Of a DNA stretch of 64,000 nt, positions 47,047 through 58,100 are shown one piece after another. A program made the translations under genes and the position numbers. The stretch is taken from the NCBI RefSeq assembly GCF_014334015.1, contig NZ_CP060488.1, positions 1,756,501 through 1,820,500 on the forward strand, in the 5' to 3' direction. The notes beneath the pieces are model-generated. The model saw only the letters and a program-made list of their open reading frames with translations, did not search any database and was not told where the DNA came from. This stretch comes from Bacteroides sp. M10 (GTDB taxonomy: Bacteria; Bacteroidota; Bacteroidia; Bacteroidales; Bacteroidaceae). Each line of letters opens with the position of its first letter. Within the stretch, counting starts at the first letter, position 1.

Positions 47047-47125
47047 CTGATGTTAAATTGATTAAAGTCTGATTTTTATAAACGTTTTCTATGATTGAAG
47101 GTTAGAAAAATTGGGGGATATATTT

Positions 47126-48166
47126 TTATTCTACAACGTTTATAGTCAGTTCACGTACTACTTGACCACCTTGATGGACGTAGTTTGCATTGTTGGCTAC
47201 GAAGGTAGCGGTATATGTACCGGCCTCTTCATAGGTATGTGAGTATATCTCCAACGATTGCGAGATATTCTTAATCGCTACACCAGCGTCAGGATTGCAG
47301 GAACCATTGAGTAAGAGCGGTTCAGAGATTAGCCAACTATTTTTTAGTGTAGCTCCGGCCGCAGAGCTGGATACTATTATTTCCGTCGGTAAATTTGTTT
47401 TCCAGAATCCGGGGACACCGCCATCAACTGCTCCATACTCTCTGTCTTTAACTTTGTCCGATTGCTGGTCACTTTCATTATTTACAATGTTTAGTGGTGT
47501 GAAACCTAGATTTTTTGCATAGACAGTTTCTGATTTATTATTAAAAGCCAGTTCTATGCGTATATTGTTAAAGGAAAATTTAGGTTGTCTAACAGCACCA
47601 TCCTGACCGCCTTTGTAATGGAAAGCAATGGTGATTTGCTTTCCAAGATAAGAAGCTAAGTCTTTAGTGTATGAATAGGATTTAGTATTGCTTTCTACTT
47701 TCACCGGCAATTCTTCTGTTGGTATTAAATATGTCCAGTCAAACCCTTCTACAAGTAGCTTATCTGCTTCGAAATTATTCTTGGCCATTCCCGGAAAATT
47801 GTCGGAAATGAAAATATCTAATGCAGTCTGTGGTGTATTTTTAGGCGGTGCATCATATTGGGCAACCATATCGAAATTAATTTCACATTTTTCGATATCC
47901 TCTATTTGCATCTCTGTCCGATTGCGGAATTTATATTCATGGTCAATTTCTCCACTGAAGAATGTTATAAAATCAGGGTCGCCATCGAAGCTGAACGTTA
48001 CCGGACTTCCTTTCTTTACAGTCACAGTTTTGCCATCGAAGCTGACATTGCTGTCTGTCACCACACCAACTTCCATTGCTGTGTCTTCTTTTAATTCCTT
48101 GTCGCATGAAGCGAGACATAGTCCGGCAAAAGCGATAGTCATCAAACTTTTATATATTGTCTTCAT
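47126..48166 (-). CDS. Surface glycan-binding lipoprotein (DUF5017-type), chondroitin locus
   Basis: The 346-residue protein has a lipobox (LASC). Its N-terminal PKD-like sandwich includes VTVKKGSPVTFSFDGDPDFITFFSGE, typical of DUF5017. The central part (DIFISDNFPGM... TYLIPTEELP) is a jelly-roll, and a C-terminal PKD-like domain ends in LTINVVE. It is the third gene after susC and susD, as in the chondroitin locus of B. thetaiotaomicron (BT3330 from memory). It would hold glycosaminoglycan at the surface. Confidence 0.85.
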   Translation of the reverse strand: MKTIYKSLMTIAFAGLCLASCDKELKEDTAMEVGVVTDSNVSFDGKTVTVKKGSPVTFSFDGDPDFITFFSGEIDHEYKFRNRTEMQIEDIEKCEINFDMVAQYDAPPKNTPQTALDIFISDNFPGMAKNNFEADKLLVEGFDWTYLIPTEELPVKVESNTKSYSYTKDLASYLGKQITIAFHYKGGQDGAVRQPKFSFNNIRIELAFNNKSETVYAKNLGFTPLNIVNNESDQQSDKVKDREYGAVDGGVPGFWKTNLPTEIIVSSSAAGATLKNSWLISEPLLLNGSCNPDAGVAIKNISQSLEIYSHTYEEAGTYTATFVANNANYVHQGGQVVRELTINVVE

Positions 48167-48196
48167 ATCCTTTTCTTTTTAAAGTTAATAAGGGAT

Positions 48197-49969
48197 TTAC
48201 CAACCCGGATTATTCGTTTTGATAGCACTGTTCGATCCTATCTCATTGGCAGGAATCGGGAAATAGTTGTAAGACTTCGGAATATTGAAGTAAGTATATA
48301 CATTGGTTCCGAATTTCCAGGATTCGTCAGCCTGCGCCTTGTCCACTTGTTCCTGCATCAGTTTGTAATAGTCTCCCCAACGGATCAGGTCGAAACGGCG
48401 TGTGTACTCGAAACAGAGTTCCATTGCACGTTCGTCTTTGATAGCTTTGCGGAAGCTCTCTTCATCCAGATTTGCTGCAAGTTTTTTGATTCCTGCACGT
48501 TCTCTTACTGCATTGATACATTCATACGCCAAATCATTAGGGCCATGGTTGACTTCATTTTCTGCCTCTGCAATCATTAGCAGAATGTCAGAGTAACGGA
48601 GAAGAGGGAAGTTGATGGAAGTATCGTTTTTACTCTTCTTGTCTGCTTCATATTCTCTACGATATTTGGCGGCAGCCCTGTTGCGGTTCTTATTGGCATC
48701 GTTCTTCGATTCACGATCACCGTAAGTAGACCCCGGCTCTGTTTTACCATAGCTGAAGGATTTATCCCAGTATTGTTGTTCCACTTCATCTCTTTTTCCT
48801 TTTACAAATTCACGACCGTCTACCGGAGTACCTTCTCCTGCTGACTGGGTGTAAGTGAATGGAGCGATGTTCCAGTTGCAACGGTCAATGTCATCGTTTG
48901 CTTCATACAATTCCAGCAGTTTAGGAGTATTCCAGATAAAAGCGTATGCATAGCCCGGATCACCTTTACCAGTGATGGATGCTTTGGAAGAAAGGTCCTT
49001 ACCCTGAATGCCGATAATATTACCGATTCTACCTTCTGCACGTACATCCGTCGAACGGTTACCTGCAAATTCTACTTCCCAAATACTTTCATTAGCCTTG
49101 GCACCATCCTTATTGAGAGCAGTGTTATACTTATCAGAACAAATGTCGATAAAGAAGTCCCAATATTTGGCAGTTAGTGAATGACCCTCATTCTTGACTA
49201 ACTGTGCATAGTAACTTGCTTTTTTGAAATATTCTGTAATCTCGGCACTAGTCGTGTTGTTAGCCAAACCCACTTCCTTGTCACGTTTAGGTTCACCGGC
49301 CCGGAACATATATACACGCGCCAACATTCCCCAAGCAGCCGATTTGGAAACACGTCCCGGTAAATAGTTCAAATCTTGAGCAGATTTGAGATCCTCGGCA
49401 GAACCATACATCTCTTTGATGATAAAATCATAAATCGTCTGTTTGTCCGTACGTGGAATGGAGAGGTTATAGGCATCTTCTGTAGAAGTAGTCTTGAAAG
49501 GTACATCTCCCCAACATTCTACCAAAGTAAAATAATAGAATGCGCGTAAGAAACGGGCTTCGGCTTTGTACTGCTTGCGGGTATCGTCGTTCATATCGGG
49601 CACTGCATCAATATTTTCCAGGAAAATATTGGCTCTGTTGATGCCGGAGTATAATGTGTACCACAATGCTGCAACGGCCGGATCACTTGTGTTGGCATTG
49701 TTACAGATCAACCCACTTTTGTTAGGTCCGCGGTTGGCACCACCATAGTGTCCCAGATCGTCACCTCCTACAAGGTATAAGAACTCATTTCCGTAGAAGG
49801 AACTTTGTCCCAGAATGGCATAGGTTCCTGTCAGCCAAGAGGTAGCGTCCGCTTCATTTTTGAAGAAGTTTTCAGGAGTGGTGTATGTCGGGTCTTTTTC
49901 CAAGAAATCGCAGGAAGTCAGGTTAAGTCCGACAAGAAGTGATATGATGATTATTTTTATTGTTTTCAT
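48197..49969 (-). CDS. SusD/RagB-family lipoprotein, chondroitin locus
   Basis: The 590-residue protein has a lipobox (NLTSC). SusD motifs present are AEARFLRAFYYFTLVECWGDVPF, then RYSDILLMIAEAENEV, AMELCFEYTRRFDLIRWGDY and the terminal NPGW. It binds the incoming glycosaminoglycan fragment and closes the SusC barrel. The start is 27 nt after susC and its stop is 30 nt before the SGBP gene. Confidence 0.94.
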   Translation of the reverse strand: MKTIKIIIISLLVGLNLTSCDFLEKDPTYTTPENFFKNEADATSWLTGTYAILGQSSFYGNEFLYLVGGDDLGHYGGANRGPNKSGLICNNANTSDPAVAALWYTLYSGINRANIFLENIDAVPDMNDDTRKQYKAEARFLRAFYYFTLVECWGDVPFKTTSTEDAYNLSIPRTDKQTIYDFIIKEMYGSAEDLKSAQDLNYLPGRVSKSAAWGMLARVYMFRAGEPKRDKEVGLANNTTSAEITEYFKKASYYAQLVKNEGHSLTAKYWDFFIDICSDKYNTALNKDGAKANESIWEVEFAGNRSTDVRAEGRIGNIIGIQGKDLSSKASITGKGDPGYAYAFIWNTPKLLELYEANDDIDRCNWNIAPFTYTQSAGEGTPVDGREFVKGKRDEVEQQYWDKSFSYGKTEPGSTYGDRESKNDANKNRNRAAAKYRREYEADKKSKNDTSINFPLLRYSDILLMIAEAENEVNHGPNDLAYECINAVRERAGIKKLAANLDEESFRKAIKDERAMELCFEYTRRFDLIRWGDYYKLMQEQVDKAQADESWKFGTNVYTYFNIPKSYNYFPIPANEIGSNSAIKTNNPGW

Positions 49970-49996
49970 ATACGTAATTGTTTGAAGGATGATTGA

Positions 49997-52900
49997 TTAG
50001 AAACCTAAGTTTATACCAAAACTGATAGAGTAGGCTCTCGGATAAGCGGAGAAGTCCAGTCCCGGAGTCAGTGCGCCTTCACGGATAGATACTTCCGGGT
50101 CGTAACCGGAATACCCTGTACATGTCCATAGATTCTGACCGGCAACGAATACGCGTGCATTGTCTATCTTCCATTTCTTGGTCAGTTGTTTCGGCAGTGT
50201 ATATCCTAAAGACACGGTCTTCAGACGAAGGAACGAACCATCTTCGATAATACGTGTAGAGAACACTTTGTTAGAACCGGAGTCGGTAGCTCTCGGAATA
50301 TTACTTTCCGGATTTTCCGGTGTCCAGCGGTCTGCGTAACTTGCGTATTGGTTCAAGTCACGTGTTTTATTGCTGTTCTCGAAGAACAGGCGGTTGGCAT
50401 TCAATACATCGTTTCCATACGACCATTGGAAGAAGATGCTCAAGTCAAATCCTTTGTATTCGAAATTATTGGTAAATCCACCTGTATGTTTCGGCATACC
50501 GTTACCGATCATAGTACGGTCGTTATCGTCGATAATACCGTCACCATTCAAGTCTGCGTATTTGGGCATACCCGGTTGCGTATTACTCTCGGAAGAGAAA
50601 TATGGAACATTACGTTTCAATGTATAGGTATCACCCACCTTGTCGAAGTCTTCGTACTTGTATGTACCTTCATAGATGAATCCATACATCATCCCCATCG
50701 GATAACCCACTTTGGCGATGTAGCTGTATTGTGAGTTATAGTTTTGGTCAAATTTCGCAGCAGTTGGCATGGATACTTGGTTTTCTGCCAATGCCAATAC
50801 TTTATTCTTGTTAAAGGCTATATTGAAGTTACTGGTCCACGAGAAGTTACGGTTTTTAATGTTGGTAGTATTCAAGGTGAACTCAATACCTTGGTTGCGT
50901 ACCTTACCTATATTTTTCATCGCACTGGTAAAACCGGAAGAAGGAGCTGTTGATGCATTCAGCAGCAGGTCGCGAGTCGTCTTACGATACCAGTCTATGG
51001 TCAATCCGATACGTTCGTCAAGGAAGCCCAAGTCCAGACCCAGATTCCACTGTTCGGTAGTTTCCCATTTCAACTTTCTATTTCTTAAAGAAGTAGGTAC
51101 CATACCTACGCTTGTCAGACTGTTTTCAAACGGATATACACCACTTGGAGTACTACCGACTGAAATAAAGTCTCCGACTTTATCTTTCAACATTTGATAT
51201 AGAGCGTATGTATCATACTCGCCTACACGGTTGTTACCGGTCAATCCCCAGCTTGCTCTTAATTTACCTGAAGAAACAACTGGTTTCAATGGTTTCATAA
51301 AATCTTCTTCCATGAATCCCCAAGCCAATGAGCTGGAAGGGAAATAACCGAAACGGTTATCACCACGGAACTTGGAAGAACCGTCGGAACGGAAAGAAAC
51401 CGTTGCATAATACAATGATTTATAGTTGTAGTTCAAACGTCCCAGGAAGGAAAGCATAGACCAGGAACTCTTTAATGATTTGGTTGTACTCGGAGTTCCT
51501 TCACTCATTCCTGCCATTCCGAGTGCTTCGTTTGGAATTTGCACTGTTTTGTATGAATAGTATTCATAGTCAGAATTTTGCAGGGTTACACCTACCATAC
51601 TATTAAAGAAATGCTTCCGTTTGATATTGGTCTGATAGGTCAGAATGTTTTCGTTCAACCATGTTGCACGTTGAGAATGGTAGATTTCTGCATTTACCTT
51701 ATCGGATGATTTCGGATTACCATAGCGGGTCTTCGAGTTGTTGAATGTTTCCCCTTTGCGGGTATCGAACGTGTAACCGCCGGAAACTTTCAACTTCAAT
51801 CCTTTGATAAATTCATATTCTGCAAATCCGTTGAACTGGATATAGTTCGCGTACGTCTTGCGATATTCGTTTTTCAAAGACATGATAGGGTTGAAACGAT
51901 AGTCGTTGGTATTGTTTATCGCATCGTCCATGATATTGTCCATCAACGAGTTTAATGGTCTGTCCGGTTCTGTCACAGGGCGATATCCCCATACACTATA
52001 GAACAGGTTATTCATACCACTGTATGAGTTCTGAGAAGGAGAACCACCGGTGGTTGTAGTACTTGAATAGTTGGTTGTCAGATAGATTTTCAGTTTCTTC
52101 TTTTGAATGGTAGTACCCATACGGCCTTGTATACGCTTGTAGTTTGATTCCAACAAGATACCGTCCTGGTCATAATAAGATAAAGAAGCGTTGTAACGAA
52201 CTCCTTCCGAACCACCGGTCAGGCTGACATTGTGGCTTTGCATCCATGCGCTGCGGAAGATTTCATCCTGCCAGTTATATTGTGGGATATTTCTATAATC
52301 TTCCAATCCCCATTTCTTGCCGTCATAATTCATGAAGTAGGTAGTTTCCATATCTTTGGGACTACGTTCTGCCTGTAGTTTGACGAATTCATAGGCATCC
52401 ATCATCGGGATTGTTTTGGTGATATGCTGAATACCGAAACTTCCGTCATATTTAATTTTAGGTTGGCCGATTGTTCCTTTCTTGGTTGTAATCATCACGA
52501 CACCGTTGGCACCACGGGCACCGTAGATAGCAGTAGCAGAGGCATCCTTCAGGAAGTCGAGTGACTCGATATCATTCTGATTGATGGCTGCGGCTATGGA
52601 GGGGTCTTCCACCGGGAAACCGTCAATGACATAAAGAGGAGAGTTGTCCTGTGTCAAAGAGTTGTTACCACGGATGACGATGTTCATCTGCCCGCCCGGC
52701 ATACCTTCGCCCGAACTTACGTTGACACCGGCAATACGTCCGCCTAATGTCTCGCCGAAAGAAGCCGTCGGAGTGCTAAGCAGTTCTGCCATGCTGGCTT
52801 TGGCAACAGAACCCGTCAGGTCTCTCTTGCGTATTTCCTGATAGCCGACTACTACCACTTCGTCCAGTGTCTTTGTATCTTCCTTCAATGTGATAACCAT

Positions 52901-53191
52901 TGGCTTTTGAGTGTCCGCCTTTATTTCTACAGTGACATAACCAATGAAAGAAATAACCAATATCGAATTCTTATTGGGTACGTTAAAAGCAAATTTACCA
53001 TCAAGGTCAGTGATTGTTCCTTGTGAAGTACCTTTTACCTGAACACTGGCTCCCGGCACTCCTTCTCCTAAGTTGTCCTTCACTGTACCTTTAACAAGTA
53101 CCTGTGCAAGTACAAAAGAAACAGAAAACAAGATCAGTCCGATGGAGGAGAGCATCCTTTTTCTAGTTTGAGTGGATAAATGTTTTTTCAT
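49997..53191 (-). CDS. SusC-family TonB-dependent transporter, chondroitin locus
   Basis: The 1064-residue protein has a signal peptide ending LAQ (residue ~30) and a CarboxypepD_reg-like domain (VKGTVKDNLGEGVPGASVQV). TonB box LDEVVVVGY follows, then the plug with NSPLYVIDGFPVEDP and IDESLDFLKDASATAIYGARGANGV-like SusC hallmark (SLDFLKDASATAIYGARG). The barrel ends in Phe. It imports chondroitin/dermatan oligosaccharides produced by surface cleavage. It is the first gene of the three-gene operon and matches BT3332 by position, from memory. Confidence 0.95.
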   Translation of the reverse strand: MKKHLSTQTRKRMLSSIGLILFSVSFVLAQVLVKGTVKDNLGEGVPGASVQVKGTSQGTITDLDGKFAFNVPNKNSILVISFIGYVTVEIKADTQKPMVITLKEDTKTLDEVVVVGYQEIRKRDLTGSVAKASMAELLSTPTASFGETLGGRIAGVNVSSGEGMPGGQMNIVIRGNNSLTQDNSPLYVIDGFPVEDPSIAAAINQNDIESLDFLKDASATAIYGARGANGVVMITTKKGTIGQPKIKYDGSFGIQHITKTIPMMDAYEFVKLQAERSPKDMETTYFMNYDGKKWGLEDYRNIPQYNWQDEIFRSAWMQSHNVSLTGGSEGVRYNASLSYYDQDGILLESNYKRIQGRMGTTIQKKKLKIYLTTNYSSTTTTGGSPSQNSYSGMNNLFYSVWGYRPVTEPDRPLNSLMDNIMDDAINNTNDYRFNPIMSLKNEYRKTYANYIQFNGFAEYEFIKGLKLKVSGGYTFDTRKGETFNNSKTRYGNPKSSDKVNAEIYHSQRATWLNENILTYQTNIKRKHFFNSMVGVTLQNSDYEYYSYKTVQIPNEALGMAGMSEGTPSTTKSLKSSWSMLSFLGRLNYNYKSLYYATVSFRSDGSSKFRGDNRFGYFPSSSLAWGFMEEDFMKPLKPVVSSGKLRASWGLTGNNRVGEYDTYALYQMLKDKVGDFISVGSTPSGVYPFENSLTSVGMVPTSLRNRKLKWETTEQWNLGLDLGFLDERIGLTIDWYRKTTRDLLLNASTAPSSGFTSAMKNIGKVRNQGIEFTLNTTNIKNRNFSWTSNFNIAFNKNKVLALAENQVSMPTAAKFDQNYNSQYSYIAKVGYPMGMMYGFIYEGTYKYEDFDKVGDTYTLKRNVPYFSSESNTQPGMPKYADLNGDGIIDDNDRTMIGNGMPKHTGGFTNNFEYKGFDLSIFFQWSYGNDVLNANRLFFENSNKTRDLNQYASYADRWTPENPESNIPRATDSGSNKVFSTRIIEDGSFLRLKTVSLGYTLPKQLTKKWKIDNARVFVAGQNLWTCTGYSGYDPEVSIREGALTPGLDFSAYPRAYSISFGINLGF

Positions 53192-53229
53192 ATATTAAAA
53201 ATTAAGTGATTTTATTGAATCTACGCTTG

Positions 53230-53237
53230 CAAAGATA
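53230..53237 (-). promoter_or_regulatory. -7 element of the chondroitin susCD operon
   Basis: TATCTTTG on the minus strand, 38 nt before the susC ATG. The 53192-53314 gap is the expected binding region for the hybrid regulator; a regulator site could not be recognised. Confidence 0.55.
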
Positions 53238-53314
53238 GACGGATTGAATATTCTAATATGGATAGAATTATTCAAGATTGGTGCAAAATCATACAATTTT
53301 TCTGTTCTCATAAA

Positions 53315-54850
53315 CTATTTCTCTTTGATGGATTCTAGTAATTCGGATAACTCTTTCACTATGTCGGGATGTTGTTTTGATACATTCATTTTCTCCGATG
53401 GATCGGAGGATAAATCGTAAAGTTGAGGCTGTTTGTCGTTGCCTAACTCCATTTTCGTCCAATGTTCGATGGCGGGGCCGTCGCTCGGTTCGATGTATTT
53501 CCATTGACCTTTTATGATGGCAAGTGTGTTATTGAGATTCTGTTGAACGACATACTCACGGTTTGTATTATTTTTGCCGAGGAGAACGTTCAGATGTTCC
53601 TGACTGTCGGGGGCAGCTCCTTTGCGTAAAGGTTGATCCAAAAGTGAGGCGAGCGATGCATACACATCTATTTGAGAGAAAAGAGCTTGTTGCTTGTTCG
53701 GCTTCACCCGGGCAGGCCAACGGACAATAAATGGAACGCGTGTACCCGCTTCGTAAGCACTGTATTTCCCACCACGGTAGATACCCATCGGAGTATGTCC
53801 GTTGAGAAGTTCGTAAGCTTGGTCTTGATAGCCGTCGTCGATAACAGGACCGTTATCGCTGGTAAAGATCAGGATGGTGTTGTCTGCGATGTGGAGGCTA
53901 TCCAGTGTGTGCATGATTTCACCGATGGTCCAGTCCAGTTGCAGGATGACGTCGCCACGAGTGCCGAGTCCGCTTTTGCCTGCGAAACGTGGGTGAGGGA
54001 TGCGCGGTACATGTACGTCTTGCGTACCCATATATAAGAAGAAGGGTTCTTCCTGATGGGATGCAATGAAATTCTTAGCCTTATGGGTGATGATATCGGC
54101 TATGTCTTCATCTTTCCAAAGGGCGGATTTTCCTCCGGTCATCCAGCCGATACGGGGAATGCCGTTGATAATTGTATTGTTGTGTCCCTGACTGGGTTTT
54201 AAAGTGACGAGCTCCGGGTTCTCTTCTCCCGTAGGCCAGTCGCCGACTTTGTGGTCGTAACTTACGGTGATAGGATCATTGGGGTCAAGTCCTACGACAT
54301 GTCCGTTTTCTACAAATACACAAGGTACACGGTCTACGGTAGCCGGAATAATAAATTCGTAGTCAAAACCGATGCTTTGTGCGTTAGGGGTAATCCGGTT
54401 GTTAAAGTCGGTTCCACCTTTCGGACCGAGTCCCAGATGCCATTTGCCTACTGCACCGGTTGCGTATCCTGCATCTTTCAGCATATCTGCCATGGTGATG
54501 CAGGTAGTGTCGATAATGAGTTCAGAGTTGCCGGGAGCGATTCCTGTGTTTTCTTGTCTCCATGGGTACATACCTGTCAGGAGTCCGAAACGGGAAGGAG
54601 TGCTGGTGGCAGAAGTTGCATAAGCATTGGTGAATTGTACTCCTTGTCCTGCCAACCGGTCGATGTTGGGAGTACTCACTTTCGTTGCTCCATAACAGCT
54701 TAAATCACCAATGCCGAGATCATCTGCAAATATATAAATAATGTTAGGCTTTTGGTTATTCTGCCCATTGCTCTTTTGGGGTGCATGACTGCATCCTGAC
54801 AGCGTGACGATGCCGGACAATAGGGGAAGTAGACGCGAAACGTTTTTCAT
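53315..54850 (-). CDS. Serine-type S1 sulfatase (likely GalNAc-6-O-sulfatase)
   Basis: From the ATG at 54850 the protein has a lipobox (TLSGC) and 511 residues. The sulfatase signature is STPSR (Ser83), followed by LLTGMYP. The Ser would be converted to formylglycine by an anaerobic sulfatase-maturating enzyme. Metal ligands include FADDLG near the N-terminus and FTSDNGP. The C-terminal subdomain has QPQLYDLSSDPSEKMN. Its place beside the chondroitin transporter matches BT3333, characterised as an N-acetylgalactosamine-6-sulfatase as I recall. The long frame to 54886 is not needed. Confidence 0.88.
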   Translation of the reverse strand: MKNVSRLLPLLSGIVTLSGCSHAPQKSNGQNNQKPNIIYIFADDLGIGDLSCYGATKVSTPNIDRLAGQGVQFTNAYATSATSTPSRFGLLTGMYPWRQENTGIAPGNSELIIDTTCITMADMLKDAGYATGAVGKWHLGLGPKGGTDFNNRITPNAQSIGFDYEFIIPATVDRVPCVFVENGHVVGLDPNDPITVSYDHKVGDWPTGEENPELVTLKPSQGHNNTIINGIPRIGWMTGGKSALWKDEDIADIITHKAKNFIASHQEEPFFLYMGTQDVHVPRIPHPRFAGKSGLGTRGDVILQLDWTIGEIMHTLDSLHIADNTILIFTSDNGPVIDDGYQDQAYELLNGHTPMGIYRGGKYSAYEAGTRVPFIVRWPARVKPNKQQALFSQIDVYASLASLLDQPLRKGAAPDSQEHLNVLLGKNNTNREYVVQQNLNNTLAIIKGQWKYIEPSDGPAIEHWTKMELGNDKQPQLYDLSSDPSEKMNVSKQHPDIVKELSELLESIKEK

Positions 54851-55020
54851 AATGCTGAATGTTTTAGGAAATAATGTAATGAACACAAAGATAAGCGATT
54901 GGAGGAAAAAGAATGAGTAGGAATGTACAAGTGAAGTACAAAATAGTACACTTAAGAAGTTACCTTCTTTATTCGGGCGAAGATGTCCGGACTAAGAAAT
55001 CGTTTATATCATAAATTTAG

Positions 55021-55100
55021 GCACGGATCACACGGATTAACGCTGTTGTTTTCATACTCATCGTTTTTTAATCCGTGAAATCCGTGTGATCCGTGCCTAA
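55021..55100. repeat. REP-like palindrome between sulfatase and regulator
   Basis: A 17-bp perfect stem (55021-55037 with 55080-55096), extended by three pairs after a one-base bulge. The same GGATCACACGGAT/ATCCGTGTGATCC words can also pair inside (55031-55040 with 55068-55077). I recall this ATCCGTG word set as a common Bacteroides intergenic repeat. It may terminate the regulator transcript. The rest of 54851-55142 shows nothing else. Confidence 0.75.
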
Positions 55101-55142
55101 TAATATAAGATTATTTTGCAAGAGTGCTTGTATAGTTACCTG

Positions 55143-58100
55143 CTAATCTGTTTCTTCTCCGTCTCCTTCTTCTTCGCTCTCTTCTCCTTTACGATAAGCC
55201 AGCGGACTGACGTGATAAATCTCCTTGAAACATTTACTGAAATAGCGGGAGGAGGAGAACCCAATCCGGTCAGAGATCTCCGTGATATTCAGCTCCGGGT
55301 TATTTCTTAACATGACAGCGCCTTTTTTGAGACGTATGCTTAGGATGAAATCATTCGGGGTCTGGCCTGTAACTGCTTTCAGTTTGGTGAATAGGTTCGT
55401 ACGTGCCATACCCATTTCGCGGGCGAAGATATTAACGTTGAAATCCGTATTGTCCAGATGACGTTCGATAATGGCCATCGCGCGGTCGAGCATCTCCTTA
55501 TCCATCGGGTTGGTAGCCAACATTTGGGCAAAAGCCTGTGGTTGTTTGCTGAACTTCTCTTGCAATAGCCGGCGGGAGTTAACCAGGTTATTGCAGCGGG
55601 AAATCAGAAGATTGGTATTAAACGGTTTCGTGATATAATCATCCGCACCAATCTTCAAACCTTCGATATTGTGCTCTATAGCAGTACGTGCGGTTAATAA
55701 TACCACCGGAATATGGCAAGTGTTAAAGTCTGTCTTGATCTGTTTGCAAAGTTCCGTACCCGACATGCGTGGCATTACGACATCACTTAAAATGATGCTC
55801 GGCATATCCTTCTGTATCATCTCTAATGCTTCTACTCCGTCGGAAGCCGTACTGACTTGATAGAATGTTTCGAAAATACCGACTAACATCTGCTTGATAG
55901 ATTCATTGTCTTCCACTATCAGCATTTTGGCGTCTTCGATGCGCTTGTTATCTTCTTCTTTCCATTCCGAATCAGGGATTATTTCTACTGAAGGAACAAT
56001 AGTCTCTGTTTGCTGGATGGTTTCCGTATCATCTTTCGCTATTTGCTCTTCTGTGAAGTGTTCCTTGCCTAGTTTGAGGGTGATAATGAAACTGCTTCCT
56101 TTGCCCGGTTCGCTTTCCACCCGGATTGTGCCGTGATGAAGTTCCACAATACCTTTCGTCAGTGCCAGTCCGATGCCTGTACCGGCTCCGGTATTCAGCG
56201 AGTTGAGATGTTCGGTCTGATAGAAACGGTCGAATATCTTATCAATTTCGGCAGCGGCGATACCTGTACCTGTATCTTTTATTTCAATGATGACATGGTC
56301 TTTCTCCTGCGATACATTAATCGAAATCGTATCTTCGGCCTTGGTATGCTTCACTGCATTAGACAGCAGGTTGTTTATCACTTTCTGCATCTGCTTTTGG
56401 TCATACCATACTTCAATGTCATCCTTCTGTTTGTTGAACTTGAAGTTGATTTGTTTACTGCTCGCATATTCGAGGAAGAGCAGATAATTCTCATACAGGA
56501 AGTTAACCAGATTGTGCTGGCTAACTTTGATCTTCATGTGACCCTGTTCCTGTTTACGGAAATCAAGTAGTTCCGTAATCAGTTCCCGTAATTGGAGACT
56601 GTTCTTGTAGATTCCCAACACCTTATTATATATATTAGGCGTAAATGTCTGCACCTGCAACAAAGTTTCCACTTGTCCCACGATCAGCGTTAACGGTGTG
56701 CGGAATTCGTGCGAGATGTTAGTGAAGAAACGGAGTTTCGACTGGTTCAATGCTTCGAGGTCTTCAATATGCTTCTTTTCGTACTTCAAAGACTCACGGA
56801 GTTTGATGCGCGAATTATAGTTCTGAATAAGATACCATAACAGGCTGATAGTGACAATGGTATAAATCAGGTAAGCCCACCATGTCTCATACCATGAAGG
56901 GAGTACGATAATCAGCAGTCTGGCCTCTTTTATTCCTTCCCTCTGTGATTTGATGACAAGGGTATATTTACCCGGATTCAGGTTTGTATAAGTAATCAGC
57001 GTTTGCTTCCGGTAAGTATGGTTCCATTCGTCTGAGAAACCCTCCAGTCGATAGAGAATCTCATCCCTGTTGGCAGGGATGAAGTTGGAAGTGGCATATT
57101 CGATGCTAAACATCGATTGATCCGCTTTCAGACTGATTTCCGGAGTATGACAGATCGACTGTTCCAGGATGCCGCTTTCATCTCCCGGAACTACTTCTTT
57201 TCCGTTGACAAGCAGGCGGGAAAGAATGATATTATATGATTTGGGAGTGAAATGTAATTTCTTCTCCCAGAAAGAAATCATTCCCTGAATACCACCAAGG
57301 AATACTTCTCCGTCATGTGTCACAAATAGTGCGTTTTCATTAACGGCAGTCAGCGGGAATCCGTTTTCCGTACCGTAATTATAGAATTTCTTGCTTGGAT
57401 AGTCAAACTGTGAGAATCCTTGATTGGTAATCAGCAATAAGTCACCTTTCTGTATGGACGATTCGCATACTTCGTAGATACAGTCGCTGGATAAACCGTC
57501 TGTCTGTACATCGAAGTTTTCAAAGTCATCACTTGCCTTCCGGTAACGGTCGAGACCGCTTCCGGAAGTGCAGAACCATAGATTACCGTTACTGTCCTGC
57601 ATGATACTGTTGATATTATTGTTGCTAAGACTGTTCGGATTAGCGGGATTGTGCGGATAATTAGTAAGTTTACCGCTGTCGAACCGGTAAGAATAAACAC
57701 CCTCTCCGGTAGCCGCAATCCACAATGTACCGTCTTTATCAATGCAAAGACTGGCTACCATGCCAATACCTCTTCCTTCTTTAGTCTCTTTGAAGAGTTG
57801 TTGGCAAGCGCCTGTTGCCGGATTGAAAAGACAAACACCGTTTTGTGTGGCGACAACCAGCTTGTCCTTATAAGGTACAATGTCTCGGACGATATCCGAA
57901 GGTAGTGAGGTTGGGTCTCCGGCTTTCATCCGGTAGACTGTGAAACGGTTGGTACGCAGGTCGAGTTTGTTCAATCCTCCCAAGTGTGTACCTATCCACA
58001 TAATTTCATTAGTCCGGTCGTAATAGATTGCTTTGACGTTGTTATGGGAAATACTATTTTTGCCCTCTTCGTGGCGATACCACCGATAGGTGTTATTTTT

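Noticed and set aside
55021..55100. Palindrome as a phage or element attachment site
   Set aside because: No integrase or element boundary is nearby. The words match a common Bacteroides intergenic repeat as I recall, so a REP/terminator role is simpler.
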